Counted from the stretch's first letter, positions 28,172 through 37,929 are shown. The stretch is DNA of 64,000 bases from Balneolaceae bacterium UBA3186 (GCA_002364085.1 DEXK01000003.1:1-64000); one strand, 5' to 3'. The notes: a model not told the origin generated them from the sequence alone. Numbers and translations are program-made.

Positions 28172-28897
28172 TTATAGCACGAATAATACTAAGAGGTCAT
28201 ATAAAGCGTGAGTCCATGCTGCAATACCAAATCCTCTCCATACATAAATTCCGTTTAGCATCAATCCAAACAAAAAGCGGTAGGCAAAAGATGAAAAAGT
28301 AAATGGGTCTCCCATTGAACCAACGTAGTGGACCAAACTGAAAAGAAAAGCAGATAAAACGACAGCTGCAGTAACAGCAGCCCAATTTTTATTGTTAAAC
28401 ATTTTTTGGAATGCCAAAATTAATGCTGAAACCAAAATTACTCTAAAAAATAGTTCTTCATACAATCCTGCCCCTAGTGACAAAGCAAACTTTTGTAATC
28501 CTGAAAGAGAAGAAATAGGGTCATTTGCAGAAAATGCAAATACCATTGAGACAAAAAATGTAGCGATTAACGCTACAACAATAGCATAGACCGTTGATTC
28601 TGCTATCATAACCGGGAAGAATTTAAACTTCAGTCCCTTTAGCTGTTCTCTTTCTTTATAGAGAATAATCATGCCTAGCAAAGCAACTGCTAACAATGTG
28701 ATAGAAACAGCATTAACACCAAGTAATGAAAAAATAGATTTAAACCACGAATCCACACTTATTCTAACAATTTGTGATGCATCAGGTTGAGAGATGAGAA
28801 TTAGTAATTCGTAAGCAAGAAAAAGGGGAAGACTAATAAGAAAACTATAGAGTAGATTTTTTGTATCTGAAAAATATGTCTTAACCGCATTTTCCAT
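28172..28897 (-). CDS. CPBP family intramembrane metalloprotease
   Basis: This 241-residue membrane protein has about seven hydrophobic segments and the CPBP/Abi motifs GLYEELFFRVIL (EExxxR), FSLVHYVG and WTHALYDLL. These motifs form the glutamate/histidine active site of Rce1-like proteases. Its ATG overlaps the stop of the LysM gene (TAATG), making it the last gene of the porQ-aroC operon. Substrate unknown. Confidence 0.88.
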   Translation of the reverse strand: MENAVKTYFSDTKNLLYSFLISLPLFLAYELLILISQPDASQIVRISVDSWFKSIFSLLGVNAVSITLLAVALLGMIILYKEREQLKGLKFKFFPVMIAESTVYAIVVALIATFFVSMVFAFSANDPISSLSGLQKFALSLGAGLYEELFFRVILVSALILAFQKMFNNKNWAAVTAAVVLSAFLFSLVHYVGSMGDPFTFSSFAYRFLFGLMLNGIYVWRGFGIAAWTHALYDLLVLFVL

Positions 28898-29880
28898 TAA
28901 TTGCCTATGTAGATAGAAACTGATTGAGGTTGATTTGGAACCAAATCTAATATTCGAAAAGCAGAGTGAGAAAGTTTCAGTCCGGCATTAGTTATTCTAT
29001 CATTTATTCTAACATAAATTCCTTTTCCGTTTGCAGGATTTTCAACAAATATGATTGAACCGATAGATATATTAGAATGGGCAGCAGTTAATTTTTCAGG
29101 ATTATAGAGCTCTCCGTTTGTTGTTGTGTTGCCTCTGTCGTTATCCGAATAAATCATTACAGGAACTGAACCCAGGTCTTGTAAATCAGCTTTTTCTAAA
29201 TAGGGATTTTCAAATGTTTTAGAAGGTGGAAGTAGAACCGTAATATTTTTAGCTAATTTGAGATTATTAACATCTATTTGGGGGTTTAAAGCCTGTAATT
29301 CTTTTTCCGTCATTTCAAATTTATTCAAAACAAAACTAAGGTCATCAGAACCTGAAAGTGTGTAAAGGGCGAATTTTCCTTGTGGAGAAGATTCATTAGA
29401 AAATTCAGACACAACGGGAGCAACGCTTACAGATTTTACCGCAAGACGCTGACCAATTCTCAAATTATTACTGGTCAGGTTATTCAAATCTTTTAGTTCC
29501 TGAACAGTCATATCATTCTCCCGAGCTATTTTATATAAACTATCACCGCTTTTTACCAGATAGTATGTATTAGGAGAAGCAGAGGGAGAGGTGATCAATG
29601 AACTAGTATCTTCTTGGGTTAAAGAGTCCGGAATATCCTGAACAGAAGTGAGCACATAATAGATTAGCTCTTGATCAATTTCCAAAACATTGCTTGAAAT
29701 CCCGTTCCATTCTTTGAGTTCAGCTACAGTTACATCCAGAGCTTTCGATATGCTGTAAAATGTATCTCCTTGCTTAACGATGTAAGTTTTTTTCTCCTGA
29801 GCGCTTACTGAATTAGAAAAACCAACGATTAGAAGTCCTACAAATAATGTTTTTAATATTCTGCAAAATCTGGTTTTCAT
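28897..29880 (-). CDS. LysM-repeat protein with RlpA-like domain
   Basis: This 327-residue exported protein has a signal peptide ending near residue 28 (SVSAQ). LysM modules lie at about 32-75 (YIVKQGDTFYSISKALDV) and 105-150 (YYLVKSGDSLYKIAREND), with a degenerate third at about 172-215. The C terminus (about 240-327) resembles an RlpA-like double-psi barrel (GELYNPEKLTAAH, VRINDRITN). It probably binds or processes peptidoglycan in the periplasm. It overlaps the TPR gene upstream by 4 bp. Confidence 0.85.
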   Translation of the reverse strand: MKTRFCRILKTLFVGLLIVGFSNSVSAQEKKTYIVKQGDTFYSISKALDVTVAELKEWNGISSNVLEIDQELIYYVLTSVQDIPDSLTQEDTSSLITSPSASPNTYYLVKSGDSLYKIARENDMTVQELKDLNNLTSNNLRIGQRLAVKSVSVAPVVSEFSNESSPQGKFALYTLSGSDDLSFVLNKFEMTEKELQALNPQIDVNNLKLAKNITVLLPPSKTFENPYLEKADLQDLGSVPVMIYSDNDRGNTTTNGELYNPEKLTAAHSNISIGSIIFVENPANGKGIYVRINDRITNAGLKLSHSAFRILDLVPNQPQSVSIYIGN

Positions 29881-30209
29881 AGACTATCCTCAATTTCCAT
29901 CTCTAAATTAATCAATGCTCCCTGCAATTCCGACTTGGAGTGCTGGTCCTTTAACTTACTTGTAACGGCAATACCATCTTTATAGCATTTTAATGCCAAA
30001 TTGTTCTCCCCTAGTTCTTCGTATAATTTTCCTAGATGGTAATACACACCAACATAGGAGGGTTGATTCGCTTGTATGTTTTTAAAAAGTGCTAAAGCCT
30101 TTTCTTTTTCGTCTATTTTTAATAATTCCAAAGCCAAAGCAAATTTTAGAAAAGAATCATCCGGATTTTCTTTTAATTGTTTGGCAAGTGTAGAAATTTT
30201 TGATTCCAA
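29877..30209 (-). CDS. Small TPR protein
   Basis: This 110-residue cytoplasmic protein has about two and a half tetratricopeptide repeats (FLKFALALELLKIDEKEKALALF, VYYHLGKLYEELGENNLALKCYKDGI). It has a TTG start 3 bp after the aroC stop and overlaps the LysM gene by 4 bp. It probably mediates protein contacts; the partner is not known. Confidence 0.8.
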   Translation of the reverse strand: MESKISTLAKQLKENPDDSFLKFALALELLKIDEKEKALALFKNIQANQPSYVGVYYHLGKLYEELGENNLALKCYKDGIAVTSKLKDQHSKSELQGALINLEMEIEDSL

Positions 30210-30212
30210 AAT

Positions 30213-31391
30213 TTATGAAGATTTAAACCTTTCCTCGATCTCAGAAATAGAGTCGCCACCAAATTTTTCTAAAAACGCATTAGCGATTACAGGGGCAATA
30301 ACACTTTCCGCTACAACTACTGCTCTTGGTAAAGCACATACATCCGAACGTTCGTATCTGGTTTCAGTTTCTTTAAAAGAGTGCATATCTACCGTTCCTA
30401 AAGGATTTAACATTGTGGGAATAGGTTTCATTGCACCGCGAATAATGATAGGCATACCGTTGCTCATCCCGCCTTCGATTCCGCCTGAATGATTGGTTCT
30501 GCGTTTAAATGCCGAGCCGTTATAAGTAATTTCATCGTGTACATTTTGGCCATCTCTTTTTGCGGCTTCAAATCCTAAGCCAATTTCAACACCTTTCATA
30601 GCCTGAGTTCCCAAAATTGCCTGAGCTATTTTCCCATCTAATTTTTGATCCCAATGTGTAAAACTACCTAGACCAACAGGAACTCCTGTTACTATAATCT
30701 CATAAATTCCACCTAGAGAAGAGCCTGCTTTTCTTTGAATTTTGATTTCTTCCCTCATTTGAGCAGAAAGGTCTTCATCCAAACAGCGAACATCTGATTC
30801 GTCAGCGGTTTTGTAAACATTCTCAGCTCCGTTTTCATATAAAGGATCAGCAAGTTGGCGAACAGAATTCCAGTCAGAATAGCCAACCTTTCCAATTTGA
30901 ATAACGTGGCCCCCAATTTCAATTCCAAAGTGTTTCAAAAATTGACGAGCAATCCCACAACATGCAACTCTCATCGCTGTTTCACGAGCACTTGAGCGCT
31001 CTATTACAGGGCGAATATCATCAAAACGATATTTTTGAGCACCAACAAGATCGGCATGTCCGGGTCGGGGAAGGGTGATTTTTTCGATTCCCTCAACTTC
31101 TGTTTCTTTGTTCATTACTGTAGGCCAACCTGCTTCATCTTTTTGAAAAGCTCTGTTTTCCATAACCATGGAGATTGGCCCGCCCATTGTTTTCCCAAAA
31201 CGTACTCCGGAATTGAATGTAGCATGATCTTTCTCAAAAGCCATTCTTCCACCTCTTCCGTAGCCTTTTTGTCTTCGGGCAAGATGCTGTGATAAGTCGT
31301 TTTCAGTAAGCGGTAAACCCGCAGGAACACCTTCAACAATTCCGGTGAGAGCAGGGCCATGAGATTCGCCTGCAGTTAAATATCTGATCAT
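30213..31391 (-). CDS. aroC: Chorismate synthase
   Basis: This 392-residue enzyme converts EPSP to chorismate, the last shikimate step, and needs reduced FMN. Signatures are TAGESHGPALTGIVEGVPAG, RRQKGYGRGGRM, the RSSARETAMRVACCGIAR block and NHSGGIEGGMSNGMPI. It overlaps the upstream channel gene by 4 bp. The other shikimate enzyme seen here, aroQ, lies far away at 48257. Confidence 0.97.
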   Translation of the reverse strand: MIRYLTAGESHGPALTGIVEGVPAGLPLTENDLSQHLARRQKGYGRGGRMAFEKDHATFNSGVRFGKTMGGPISMVMENRAFQKDEAGWPTVMNKETEVEGIEKITLPRPGHADLVGAQKYRFDDIRPVIERSSARETAMRVACCGIARQFLKHFGIEIGGHVIQIGKVGYSDWNSVRQLADPLYENGAENVYKTADESDVRCLDEDLSAQMREEIKIQRKAGSSLGGIYEIIVTGVPVGLGSFTHWDQKLDGKIAQAILGTQAMKGVEIGLGFEAAKRDGQNVHDEITYNGSAFKRRTNHSGGIEGGMSNGMPIIIRGAMKPIPTMLNPLGTVDMHSFKETETRYERSDVCALPRAVVVAESVIAPVIANAFLEKFGGDSISEIEERFKSS

Positions 31392-32455
31392 AAAAGTAAA
31401 GTTTCGGAATTACGTGTTCTTTCAGCAAGAGGTCTGGAGTCGTTACACACTTCTCGTCTGAATTTATCAATTTGTTCTAGGTCACCTATCAAAATTAAGG
31501 AATCTCCAACATTAATTGTTGAAGAACTGTCAGGATTAAATTGAAGATTTCCACCTTTTGGTATTATTGCAATAATAAGAACTCCATATTGGGTTCTAAG
31601 ATTAACTTCTGCGAGTGATTTTCCTGCTAACACAGAACCTTCAACAATCAACGCTTCATCAAATGTGCGATCCTGCATAGTGTATTTTGTAATAGAATCA
31701 ACAAACTGATCTACGTGTGGACGCAGAATTACATTCGCCATTCTATCAGCTCCAATTTCATATGGTGAAATCACTTTATCTGCGCCTGCCCTTAGTACAC
31801 GATTTTTGTTTGTTGTTTCATTGGTTCGAACAAGAATAAAAAGATTTGGGTTTAAATCGCGGGCAAGAAGCGTGGTAAAAACATTATCTTGATCGCTCGA
31901 AAGTGTGCAAATTAATGATTGGGCTTTATCAATGCCTGCTTCCAATAATGTGTCTTCATCCTCGGCATCACCTTCTACATAAGGCATTTTATCTTCTTTT
32001 AGTTGTTGAATACTGGACTCATTATTATCAACAATTACAACTGGCAAACCCTCTGATTGCAGCACATCAGCAATTCTGTTGCCGATTCTTCCATAACCGC
32101 AAATAATGTAGTGGTTTTCCATTTTTTCAAGTCTTTTTTTCATCGCTCGTTTATAAAAAAGTTCTCCTTCAAATAATAGCTGAGTTGTTTGAGAAGCTAT
32201 ATATGAAATAACTCCAATTCCAGTAACAAAAAGCAACATTGTGAATACACGTCCCTCATTTGATAGTGTATGAAGTTCTTTAAATCCGATAGTAGAAATA
32301 GTAATGAAAGTCATATATAGGCCTTCAAACCAGGTCATATCCTCAATTAAATGATAGCCAAGAGAACCTAAAGAAAATATAATCAGCATAATGAATGATG
32401 CTGTAATTATATTCCTGAGTCCCGGGTTTTCAATAAAATCTTTAAAAGACCCCAT
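31388..32455 (-). CDS. Potassium channel protein with RCK (TrkA-N) domain
   Basis: This 355-residue protein has two transmembrane helices (about 15-33 and 73-93) around a pore loop. A TrkA-N Rossmann domain follows (HYIICGYGRIGNRIADVL), then a TrkA-C domain (VLAGKSLAEVNLRTQYGVLIIAI). The filter reads TISTIGFKELH, with Lys where the classical TxGYG motif has Gly. The ion selectivity is therefore uncertain. It lies between porQ and aroC in one operon. Confidence 0.85.
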   Translation of the reverse strand: MGSFKDFIENPGLRNIITASFIMLIIFSLGSLGYHLIEDMTWFEGLYMTFITISTIGFKELHTLSNEGRVFTMLLFVTGIGVISYIASQTTQLLFEGELFYKRAMKKRLEKMENHYIICGYGRIGNRIADVLQSEGLPVVIVDNNESSIQQLKEDKMPYVEGDAEDEDTLLEAGIDKAQSLICTLSSDQDNVFTTLLARDLNPNLFILVRTNETTNKNRVLRAGADKVISPYEIGADRMANVILRPHVDQFVDSITKYTMQDRTFDEALIVEGSVLAGKSLAEVNLRTQYGVLIIAIIPKGGNLQFNPDSSSTINVGDSLILIGDLEQIDKFRREVCNDSRPLAERTRNSETLLL

Positions 32456-32458
32456 TAT

Positions 32459-33448
32459 CTATAAAGTGGTTTTGATGCTTAACTGAACCACACCTCCGGT
32501 TTCACTATATGAATTTCTACTTATATCAATTATCAGGTCTTTTACATTAAATCCAACACCAATTCCAACTCCTGCGAAGTCAAAATTTTCTTTGGTTTTA
32601 TTGAGTTCATGCAAATACCTGTTGTATCCTAAACGAACATGAAAGTTTTCTCCAAAATCGAACTTTCCTCCAAAGATGACATGTCGGTACAGGTTATCAA
32701 AAAGAGCAGGGGTTTCAGTTTCATTTATAATACGCATATCCCAATCGTTTAACCTCCTTAAGGTAAGGCTTAATTCAGCAGGGAAGCTCTCTGGTTTTTT
32801 TGATATTCCAATTGAAACATCCAGGGGTAAAGGTTCTTTTTTTCCTGCATAGGTAGAAAGCTGAGTTCCTAAATTTCTGATGGCAGCACCAAAACTAAAG
32901 TGCTTCTCAATATTTTTATAATAAATACCTCCGGTAACAGCAAAAGCAGTAGATTTATATTGTTCGTAAGAAGAATGAATTAAATCAAAAGAAACGCCTC
33001 CGCTCCACATAGGGGCTACTTTTGTTGCATAAGCCCCGGATACCGCAAGGTCAATAGCGTTGAAATCTCCAAGCTCATTACCGTTTTTATCTAGTGTTTT
33101 AAAATCTCCATAACCAAGAAAACGAATACCTAATCCTACCTGATTATTCTCATTTATCTGAAAGGCGCCGTTAGTAAATCCCATTTTTGAATCAGCAAGA
33201 AGATTTACGAATGTAGCAGATACCTGACCATTTGTTGCTCCGAATAAATAAGCAGGATTTATATGGTAAGAAGAGTAATCGCCTTCAAATAAACCGGTAT
33301 GATTTCCTCCAAGGGCGGAAGCGTGTGCGTTTGGAGTTACGTCCAGAAATCTAAAAATAGTAGAGACTTCAGATTGTGCCGAAACGGAGAAACTACATAA
33401 GCTTATGATGCCAGCTAAAAATAAAGTTTTTATTTCTTTCGAATTCAA
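32459..33448 (-). CDS. porQ: Type IX secretion protein PorQ-like
   Basis: This 329-residue outer-membrane beta-barrel protein has a signal peptide ending near residue 24 (SVSAQ). The opening TIFRFLDVTPNAHASALGGN and the YHINPAYL segment match PorQ/PorV-type barrels of the FadL-like group. PorQ works with PorZ and PorU in attaching type IX secretion cargo to the surface. A cargo with a sorting domain is encoded at 51984. It heads the six-gene minus-strand operon. Confidence 0.8.
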   Translation of the reverse strand: MNSKEIKTLFLAGIISLCSFSVSAQSEVSTIFRFLDVTPNAHASALGGNHTGLFEGDYSSYHINPAYLFGATNGQVSATFVNLLADSKMGFTNGAFQINENNQVGLGIRFLGYGDFKTLDKNGNELGDFNAIDLAVSGAYATKVAPMWSGGVSFDLIHSSYEQYKSTAFAVTGGIYYKNIEKHFSFGAAIRNLGTQLSTYAGKKEPLPLDVSIGISKKPESFPAELSLTLRRLNDWDMRIINETETPALFDNLYRHVIFGGKFDFGENFHVRLGYNRYLHELNKTKENFDFAGVGIGVGFNVKDLIIDISRNSYSETGGVVQLSIKTTL

Positions 33449-33541
33449 AATGACAATTAGGTAAAATGTTTTGTAATATAATCAATTGAATAAGCAAAGC
33501 CCGAAAATGGTTATCACAAACATGAATTTTCTCTATTGTTG

Positions 33542-34279
33542 ATGGAAGCATTAAAGCAACTCGGTCAATATACTTTATTACTATATCAAGCTTTACGTTC
33601 TGTAACTGAATTTAGTACATATAGAGAGAATCTATTTAATGAGTTCGTAAAAGTAGGATACCAGTCTATCCCGATTATTATGTTGGTTGGTGTGTTTACC
33701 GGAGCAGTGCTTACTCTCCAAACTGCCTACCAGCTAGATACAGATCTTTACCCTGCATACATCGTAGGATCCATTGTCGCTCAATCTGTAATTATAGAAC
33801 TGGCAGCAGTAATTAGTGGCTTAGTTTTAGCCGGTAAAGTAGGAGCAAGAATTTCTACTGAGCTTGGTACAATGAGGGTGAGCGAGCAAATTGACGCGCT
33901 CGAATCAATGGGATTCAATTCAGTAGCTTTTTTGGTCTTGCCAAGAATTTTCGCCGGAGTATTAATGTTTCCGGTTTTATATATCATTGCTTCAACACTA
34001 GGGATTATTGGCGGTGTTGTAGCGGGAGCAGCAGATGGGATTTTGCCGGCTGCTGAATTTATGAAAGGAGGGAGGCAATTCTTTTTCCCAGAGGATGTAG
34101 TGTTCGGGATATTGAAGTCGTTTGTGTTTGGATTTGTAATAACCTCAATTTCTTGTTTCAAAGGGTATTTTGCATTTGGAGGAGCTGAAGGTGTTGGTAA
34201 CGCAACAACACAGGCAACAGTATTAAGCTGTATTTATATTCTATTAGCTGATTTTGTACTTGCCGCAATACTTTTATAA
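33542..34279 (+). CDS. mlaE: MlaE-family ABC transporter permease
   Basis: This protein of about 245 residues is the permease of a phospholipid-trafficking ABC transporter. It shows the MlaE blocks MLVGVFTGAVLTLQTAYQL, AGKVGARISTELGTMRVSEQIDALE and SCFKGYFAFGGAEGVG. I chose ATG 33542; two TTG codons precede it. The ATPase gene follows after 2 bp and the MCE gene after that, forming a minimal MlaE-F-D set. No MlaB or MlaC is seen. Confidence 0.93.
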   Translation: MEALKQLGQYTLLLYQALRSVTEFSTYRENLFNEFVKVGYQSIPIIMLVGVFTGAVLTLQTAYQLDTDLYPAYIVGSIVAQSVIIELAAVISGLVLAGKVGARISTELGTMRVSEQIDALESMGFNSVAFLVLPRIFAGVLMFPVLYIIASTLGIIGGVVAGAADGILPAAEFMKGGRQFFFPEDVVFGILKSFVFGFVITSISCFKGYFAFGGAEGVGNATTQATVLSCIYILLADFVLAAILL

Positions 34280-34281
34280 TT

Positions 34282-35022
34282 ATGATCGAAATAAATAATC
34301 TTACTAAGAGTTTCGGTAAAAATTTGATTTGGAAAGATGTGTCTTTTCAAATTGAAGATGGAGAAACTCTGGCTGTTATAGGAAAGTCGGGTTGTGGGAA
34401 GTCTGTGTTGCTAAAACATTTAAACGCACTAATGTATCCTGATTCCGGAGAAGTAATTATTGATGGACAATGTGTATTTGATTTGAACTATTCTGAACTC
34501 AGGTTGATGCGGCAAAGATTTGGAATTTTATTTCAGGGAGGTGCGTTATTCGATTCAATAAATACCTTCGAAAATATTGCTTTTCCGTTAAGGTATTTCA
34601 CAAACAAAACCGAAGGTGAAATAAAGAAAGATGTAGAAGAAGCACTAGACATGGTAAATTTGAAAGATGCCGGAAGTAAAGCAACTTCAGAACTATCAGG
34701 TGGAATGCGAAAAAGAGTAGGTTTGGCAAGAGCAATTATACTGAAACCGGATTATCTTTTATATGATGAGCCAACGTCAGGGCTAGACCCCCAAACTTCG
34801 GATGAAATTAATGAATTAATTGTAAGTATGGCTGATAGCTTCGATCTTACATCTATAGTAATTACGCATGATATGCATAGTGTGCTATCAATAGCTGAAA
34901 AAGTAGCGTTTCTGGATTCTCAAAAGTTAAGCTGGTTTGGAAGCATTGATGAAATGAAAAAGAGTGAACATCCACCGTTGGTAGAATTTACAACTGCCAG
35001 CGAATATAAAATTAAGGCATAG
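34282..35022 (+). CDS. mlaF: MlaF-type ABC transporter ATPase
   Basis: This 246-residue ATPase has Walker A VIGKSGCGKSVLLKHL, Q-loop RFGILFQGGALFDSI, signature ELSGGMRKRVGLARAI, Walker B YLLYDEPTSGLDP and the H-loop ITHDMHS. The sequence is characteristic of the Mla/Ttg2A group, and its position between the permease and MCE genes confirms the assignment. Confidence 0.95.
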   Translation: MIEINNLTKSFGKNLIWKDVSFQIEDGETLAVIGKSGCGKSVLLKHLNALMYPDSGEVIIDGQCVFDLNYSELRLMRQRFGILFQGGALFDSINTFENIAFPLRYFTNKTEGEIKKDVEEALDMVNLKDAGSKATSELSGGMRKRVGLARAIILKPDYLLYDEPTSGLDPQTSDEINELIVSMADSFDLTSIVITHDMHSVLSIAEKVAFLDSQKLSWFGSIDEMKKSEHPPLVEFTTASEYKIKA

Positions 35023-35025
35023 ACA

Positions 35026-35973
35026 TTGGAAACTTCAAAATTCAACCTTAGTAACGAGATGAAAATAGGTCTCGTTGTAATAGCAGCAATCATAATTGCT
35101 GTTATTGGTTTCAGAATCATGAGAGACCAACCAATTTTTCGACAATCAAAAATATTGTATACAACATTCGATAGGGTTGATGCTTTGTTGCCCGGAAGTG
35201 TAGTGCATATTAAGGGATTAAAAATCGGATCGGTAAAGGGAATTGAGTATCAGGTTGAAGCTGATAATATGCTTGTAACACTTAATATTACAGGTACTAT
35301 TCCTATTCCGGTGGGCTCAAAAGTTAAACTGGTGCCACCTGAAGTTTTTGGAGCTGTATCAGTTGAAATTGTACGTTCAAATAATAGCCAAATGGTTGAA
35401 TGGGAATCATTTTTGGAAGGAGTTACTGAACAGGGGTTAATCGAAAAATTTTCCGAAAAAGGAGATGTAATTGCCGATGAATTAACTATTTCTCTTAAAA
35501 ATCTCAATTCTATGATGGTTAAAATTGATTCCTCTCTGTATTCTGACAACAGAGACAAAATAGGGAATACACTCAGTAGTTTTGAAAAAACAGGGAAAGA
35601 TGTTCAGGAGTTAATAAGTAAGAGAAAGCATGATATTGATTCTATGATCGTAAGTATGAGTAATGTTGCTCAAAATTTTGACCAACTTACAGAAGGCAAT
35701 AAAGCGGAAGTAGACTCCATGATTACGAGTTTGAAAAATGCTAGCTCAGAACTTGAGAAATTGAGTAAAGGTTTAAATAAAACAACACTTTCGCTTAACG
35801 ATATTTTGGAAAAAATTAATGAGGGAAGTGGTACTCTTGGGAAGATGATCAACGACGAGTCGTTGTACACAAATATGGATAGTCTTTCTTTCAATTTGAA
35901 TGAATTAGTGAAGAATATTCAGAAAGATCCTAAAAGATATCTTAAGCATATGAGATTAGTTGAAGTCTTTTAA
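35026..35973 (+). CDS. mlaD: MlaD/MCE domain protein
   Basis: This 315-residue substrate-binding subunit has one N-terminal transmembrane helix (MKIGLVVIAAIIIAVIGF), then an MCE domain (about 40-120: YTTFDRVDALLPGSVVHIKGLKIGSV), then a long helical, coiled-coil tail with repeated heptads (SMIVSMSNVAQNFDQLTEGN). A TTG at 35026, 3 bp after mlaF, is taken as start; ATG 35059 is an alternative. It likely moves phospholipids across the periplasm. Confidence 0.9.
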   Translation: METSKFNLSNEMKIGLVVIAAIIIAVIGFRIMRDQPIFRQSKILYTTFDRVDALLPGSVVHIKGLKIGSVKGIEYQVEADNMLVTLNITGTIPIPVGSKVKLVPPEVFGAVSVEIVRSNNSQMVEWESFLEGVTEQGLIEKFSEKGDVIADELTISLKNLNSMMVKIDSSLYSDNRDKIGNTLSSFEKTGKDVQELISKRKHDIDSMIVSMSNVAQNFDQLTEGNKAEVDSMITSLKNASSELEKLSKGLNKTTLSLNDILEKINEGSGTLGKMINDESLYTNMDSLSFNLNELVKNIQKDPKRYLKHMRLVEVF

Positions 35974-36017
35974 CGAACAAAGCTCTTCTTAGACTTTCAA
36001 TTTCCTGCTTATTCCGT

Positions 36018-36025
36018 TATATTTG
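36018..36025 (+). promoter_or_regulatory. Promoter -7 element upstream of the PpiD-like gene
   Basis: TATATTTG matches TAnnTTTG. A TTTC 20 bp upstream (35994-35997) approximates the TTTG -33 box. This would give a leader of about 65 nt. Confidence 0.45.
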
Positions 36026-36095
36026 CAAGCTGTTTTTGATGCTTTGCATCAATAGATAATCAAAAATTTAAGAACTGTTTTAGAGGATACCTGCT

Positions 36096-37871
36096 ATGGG
36101 TTTAATGGAAACGTTGAGAAACGGTACCAAATACATTGTAATCATACTTATTGTTTCATTTGGTTTGATTTGGGTGCTGGCTGATGTTGACTTTTTTGGA
36201 GCAATGCAAGCCGGACCAAATAATTTAGGTCAGGTAAACGGAGATGATATTTCTCTCGATGAATACAATCAGAGAGTACAGTACTATAACAATTTATATG
36301 TACAACAAACCGGAAGTAGTATGACTCCGGAGATCACTGCCATTTATGAGCAACAGGTTTGGGATGAGCTTGTAAATTCCAGACTGATCGAACAAAAAAT
36401 GGATGAACTTGGAATCACCGTTACAGATGCTGAGCTATTAGATATGGTTTATGGTGATAATCCTGATCCGGTAATTGTTCAGAATTTCAGCCGTGCTGAT
36501 GGCACCATCGATAGGGTAGCTATAAATCAGGTAATGACCAATCCGGATTTTTCTCAGCAAGCGATCGCTCTTGATCTGCAGCTGCGCCAAAAAAGAAGAC
36601 AAGAAAAACTGACAAATTATATTGCAGCCGGTGTTCAGGTTACAAACGAACAGATCGAAGAAGAGTATTTGAAACAGAATTCCTTTGCTGATGTAAGTTA
36701 TATCCGTTTTCCATATGGAGATGTCAGCGATGATGAAATTACTGTTAGCGATTCAGATCTAAGAGCGTACTACAACAAGAATAAAGAGCAGTATAAAAGA
36801 GAAGAAAACTACAGAGCAAGTGTAGTTAAGTTTAGCTTTTTACCAACACAGGAAGATACAGCTGCTATTTTTAAGGAAGTAGAAGGTTTGAGAAGTGCAT
36901 TTGCTGATGCCGAAAGTGATTCGTTGTTCTTAAACAGACAGCAATCCTCTACTCCGTATTCTGCTACATTTATTAATAAAGACGATGTTAGAGACGAATA
37001 CAAAGCCGTTTTAGATATTGAAGAAGGCGAGGTAACAGAGCCATTCCTAAATGCTGGGCAAGTAAGCATCATTAAAAATGTGGAAGAGAATAGAAATGAG
37101 ATCAAGTTTGTGGTTTTCTCCAGATTGATAGAAGCATTGCCTGGTACAATCAGAGATGCAGATAACACAGCTAGAGACTTTCAGGTTTATGCAGACGAAG
37201 AAACGGATTTCGAAACAGAAGCAGAAAGAGCCGGAAAAGAAATACAATCGGTTTTTGCTACTAAAGGAAATGCGTTTATTTCAGGATTAGGAAGTAGTCA
37301 GCAAATTCTCACATTCCTAGAAAGAGCTGATGAAGGTGATATCTCAAGAGTATATGAACTTGGAACTGATTTCGTAGTTGTTCGTTTAGATGAAAAAAAT
37401 GAAGAAGGTTACCGCTCATTGGAAGAAGTTAGAACTCAGATTGAGACTTCAGTAAAACTGGATAAGAAAAAAGCTAAAGCTGTCAGCAATGCAAAAGAAG
37501 CTTTAAGTTCAAATCAAACTATTGAAGCTCTTGCAACAGCAACTGGAAAAGAAGTCGTAACCGCCGAAGGAATAGCAGCAAGTTCAATGGTACTAACAGG
37601 TGCTGGACGTGAGCCTAAAGTAATCGGCGCTATATTTGAGTTGGAACAAGGAGAAACATCCACGGTAATTGAAGGTGGTAGTGCGGCTTATGTAGTATCA
37701 GTTACTACAAAGCAAATTCCTAGCCTTGATAATTTGGATGAATCTACAAAACAGCAGATCCGAACCAGACTGGAAGCTGAAATAAATCAAAAGTTTGGCG
37801 CTATTTGGTTAGAGCAACTTAAGCAGGAAGCTGATATTATAGATAACAGAAGTAGATTGATACAAAGCTAA
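36096..37871 (+). CDS. SurA/PpiD-like peptidylprolyl isomerase
   Basis: This 591-residue membrane-anchored chaperone has one N-terminal transmembrane helix (about 12-32). It has a SurA_N-like helical domain (NGDDISLDEYNQRVQYYNNLY, WDELVNSRLIEQKMDELGI) and a parvulin-like middle part that lacks an obvious active-site signature. A second PPIase-like segment follows. The layout is that of PpiD, which helps newly exported proteins leave the translocon. Monocistronic, ending in a strong terminator. Confidence 0.85.
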   Translation: MGLMETLRNGTKYIVIILIVSFGLIWVLADVDFFGAMQAGPNNLGQVNGDDISLDEYNQRVQYYNNLYVQQTGSSMTPEITAIYEQQVWDELVNSRLIEQKMDELGITVTDAELLDMVYGDNPDPVIVQNFSRADGTIDRVAINQVMTNPDFSQQAIALDLQLRQKRRQEKLTNYIAAGVQVTNEQIEEEYLKQNSFADVSYIRFPYGDVSDDEITVSDSDLRAYYNKNKEQYKREENYRASVVKFSFLPTQEDTAAIFKEVEGLRSAFADAESDSLFLNRQQSSTPYSATFINKDDVRDEYKAVLDIEEGEVTEPFLNAGQVSIIKNVEENRNEIKFVVFSRLIEALPGTIRDADNTARDFQVYADEETDFETEAERAGKEIQSVFATKGNAFISGLGSSQQILTFLERADEGDISRVYELGTDFVVVRLDEKNEEGYRSLEEVRTQIETSVKLDKKKAKAVSNAKEALSSNQTIEALATATGKEVVTAEGIAASSMVLTGAGREPKVIGAIFELEQGETSTVIEGGSAAYVVSVTTKQIPSLDNLDESTKQQIRTRLEAEINQKFGAIWLEQLKQEADIIDNRSRLIQS

Positions 37872-37895
37872 TTCGCGTTTAATTGTTTAAGTTTT

Positions 37896-37929
37896 AAAAA
37901 GGCGAGAAGACAACTTCTCGCCTTTTTTG
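37896..37929 (+). terminator. Rho-independent terminator
   Basis: GGCGAGAAG pairs perfectly with CTTCTCGCC across a four-base ACAA loop, followed by TTTTTT. It ends the PpiD-like transcript 30 bp past its stop. Confidence 0.92.
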
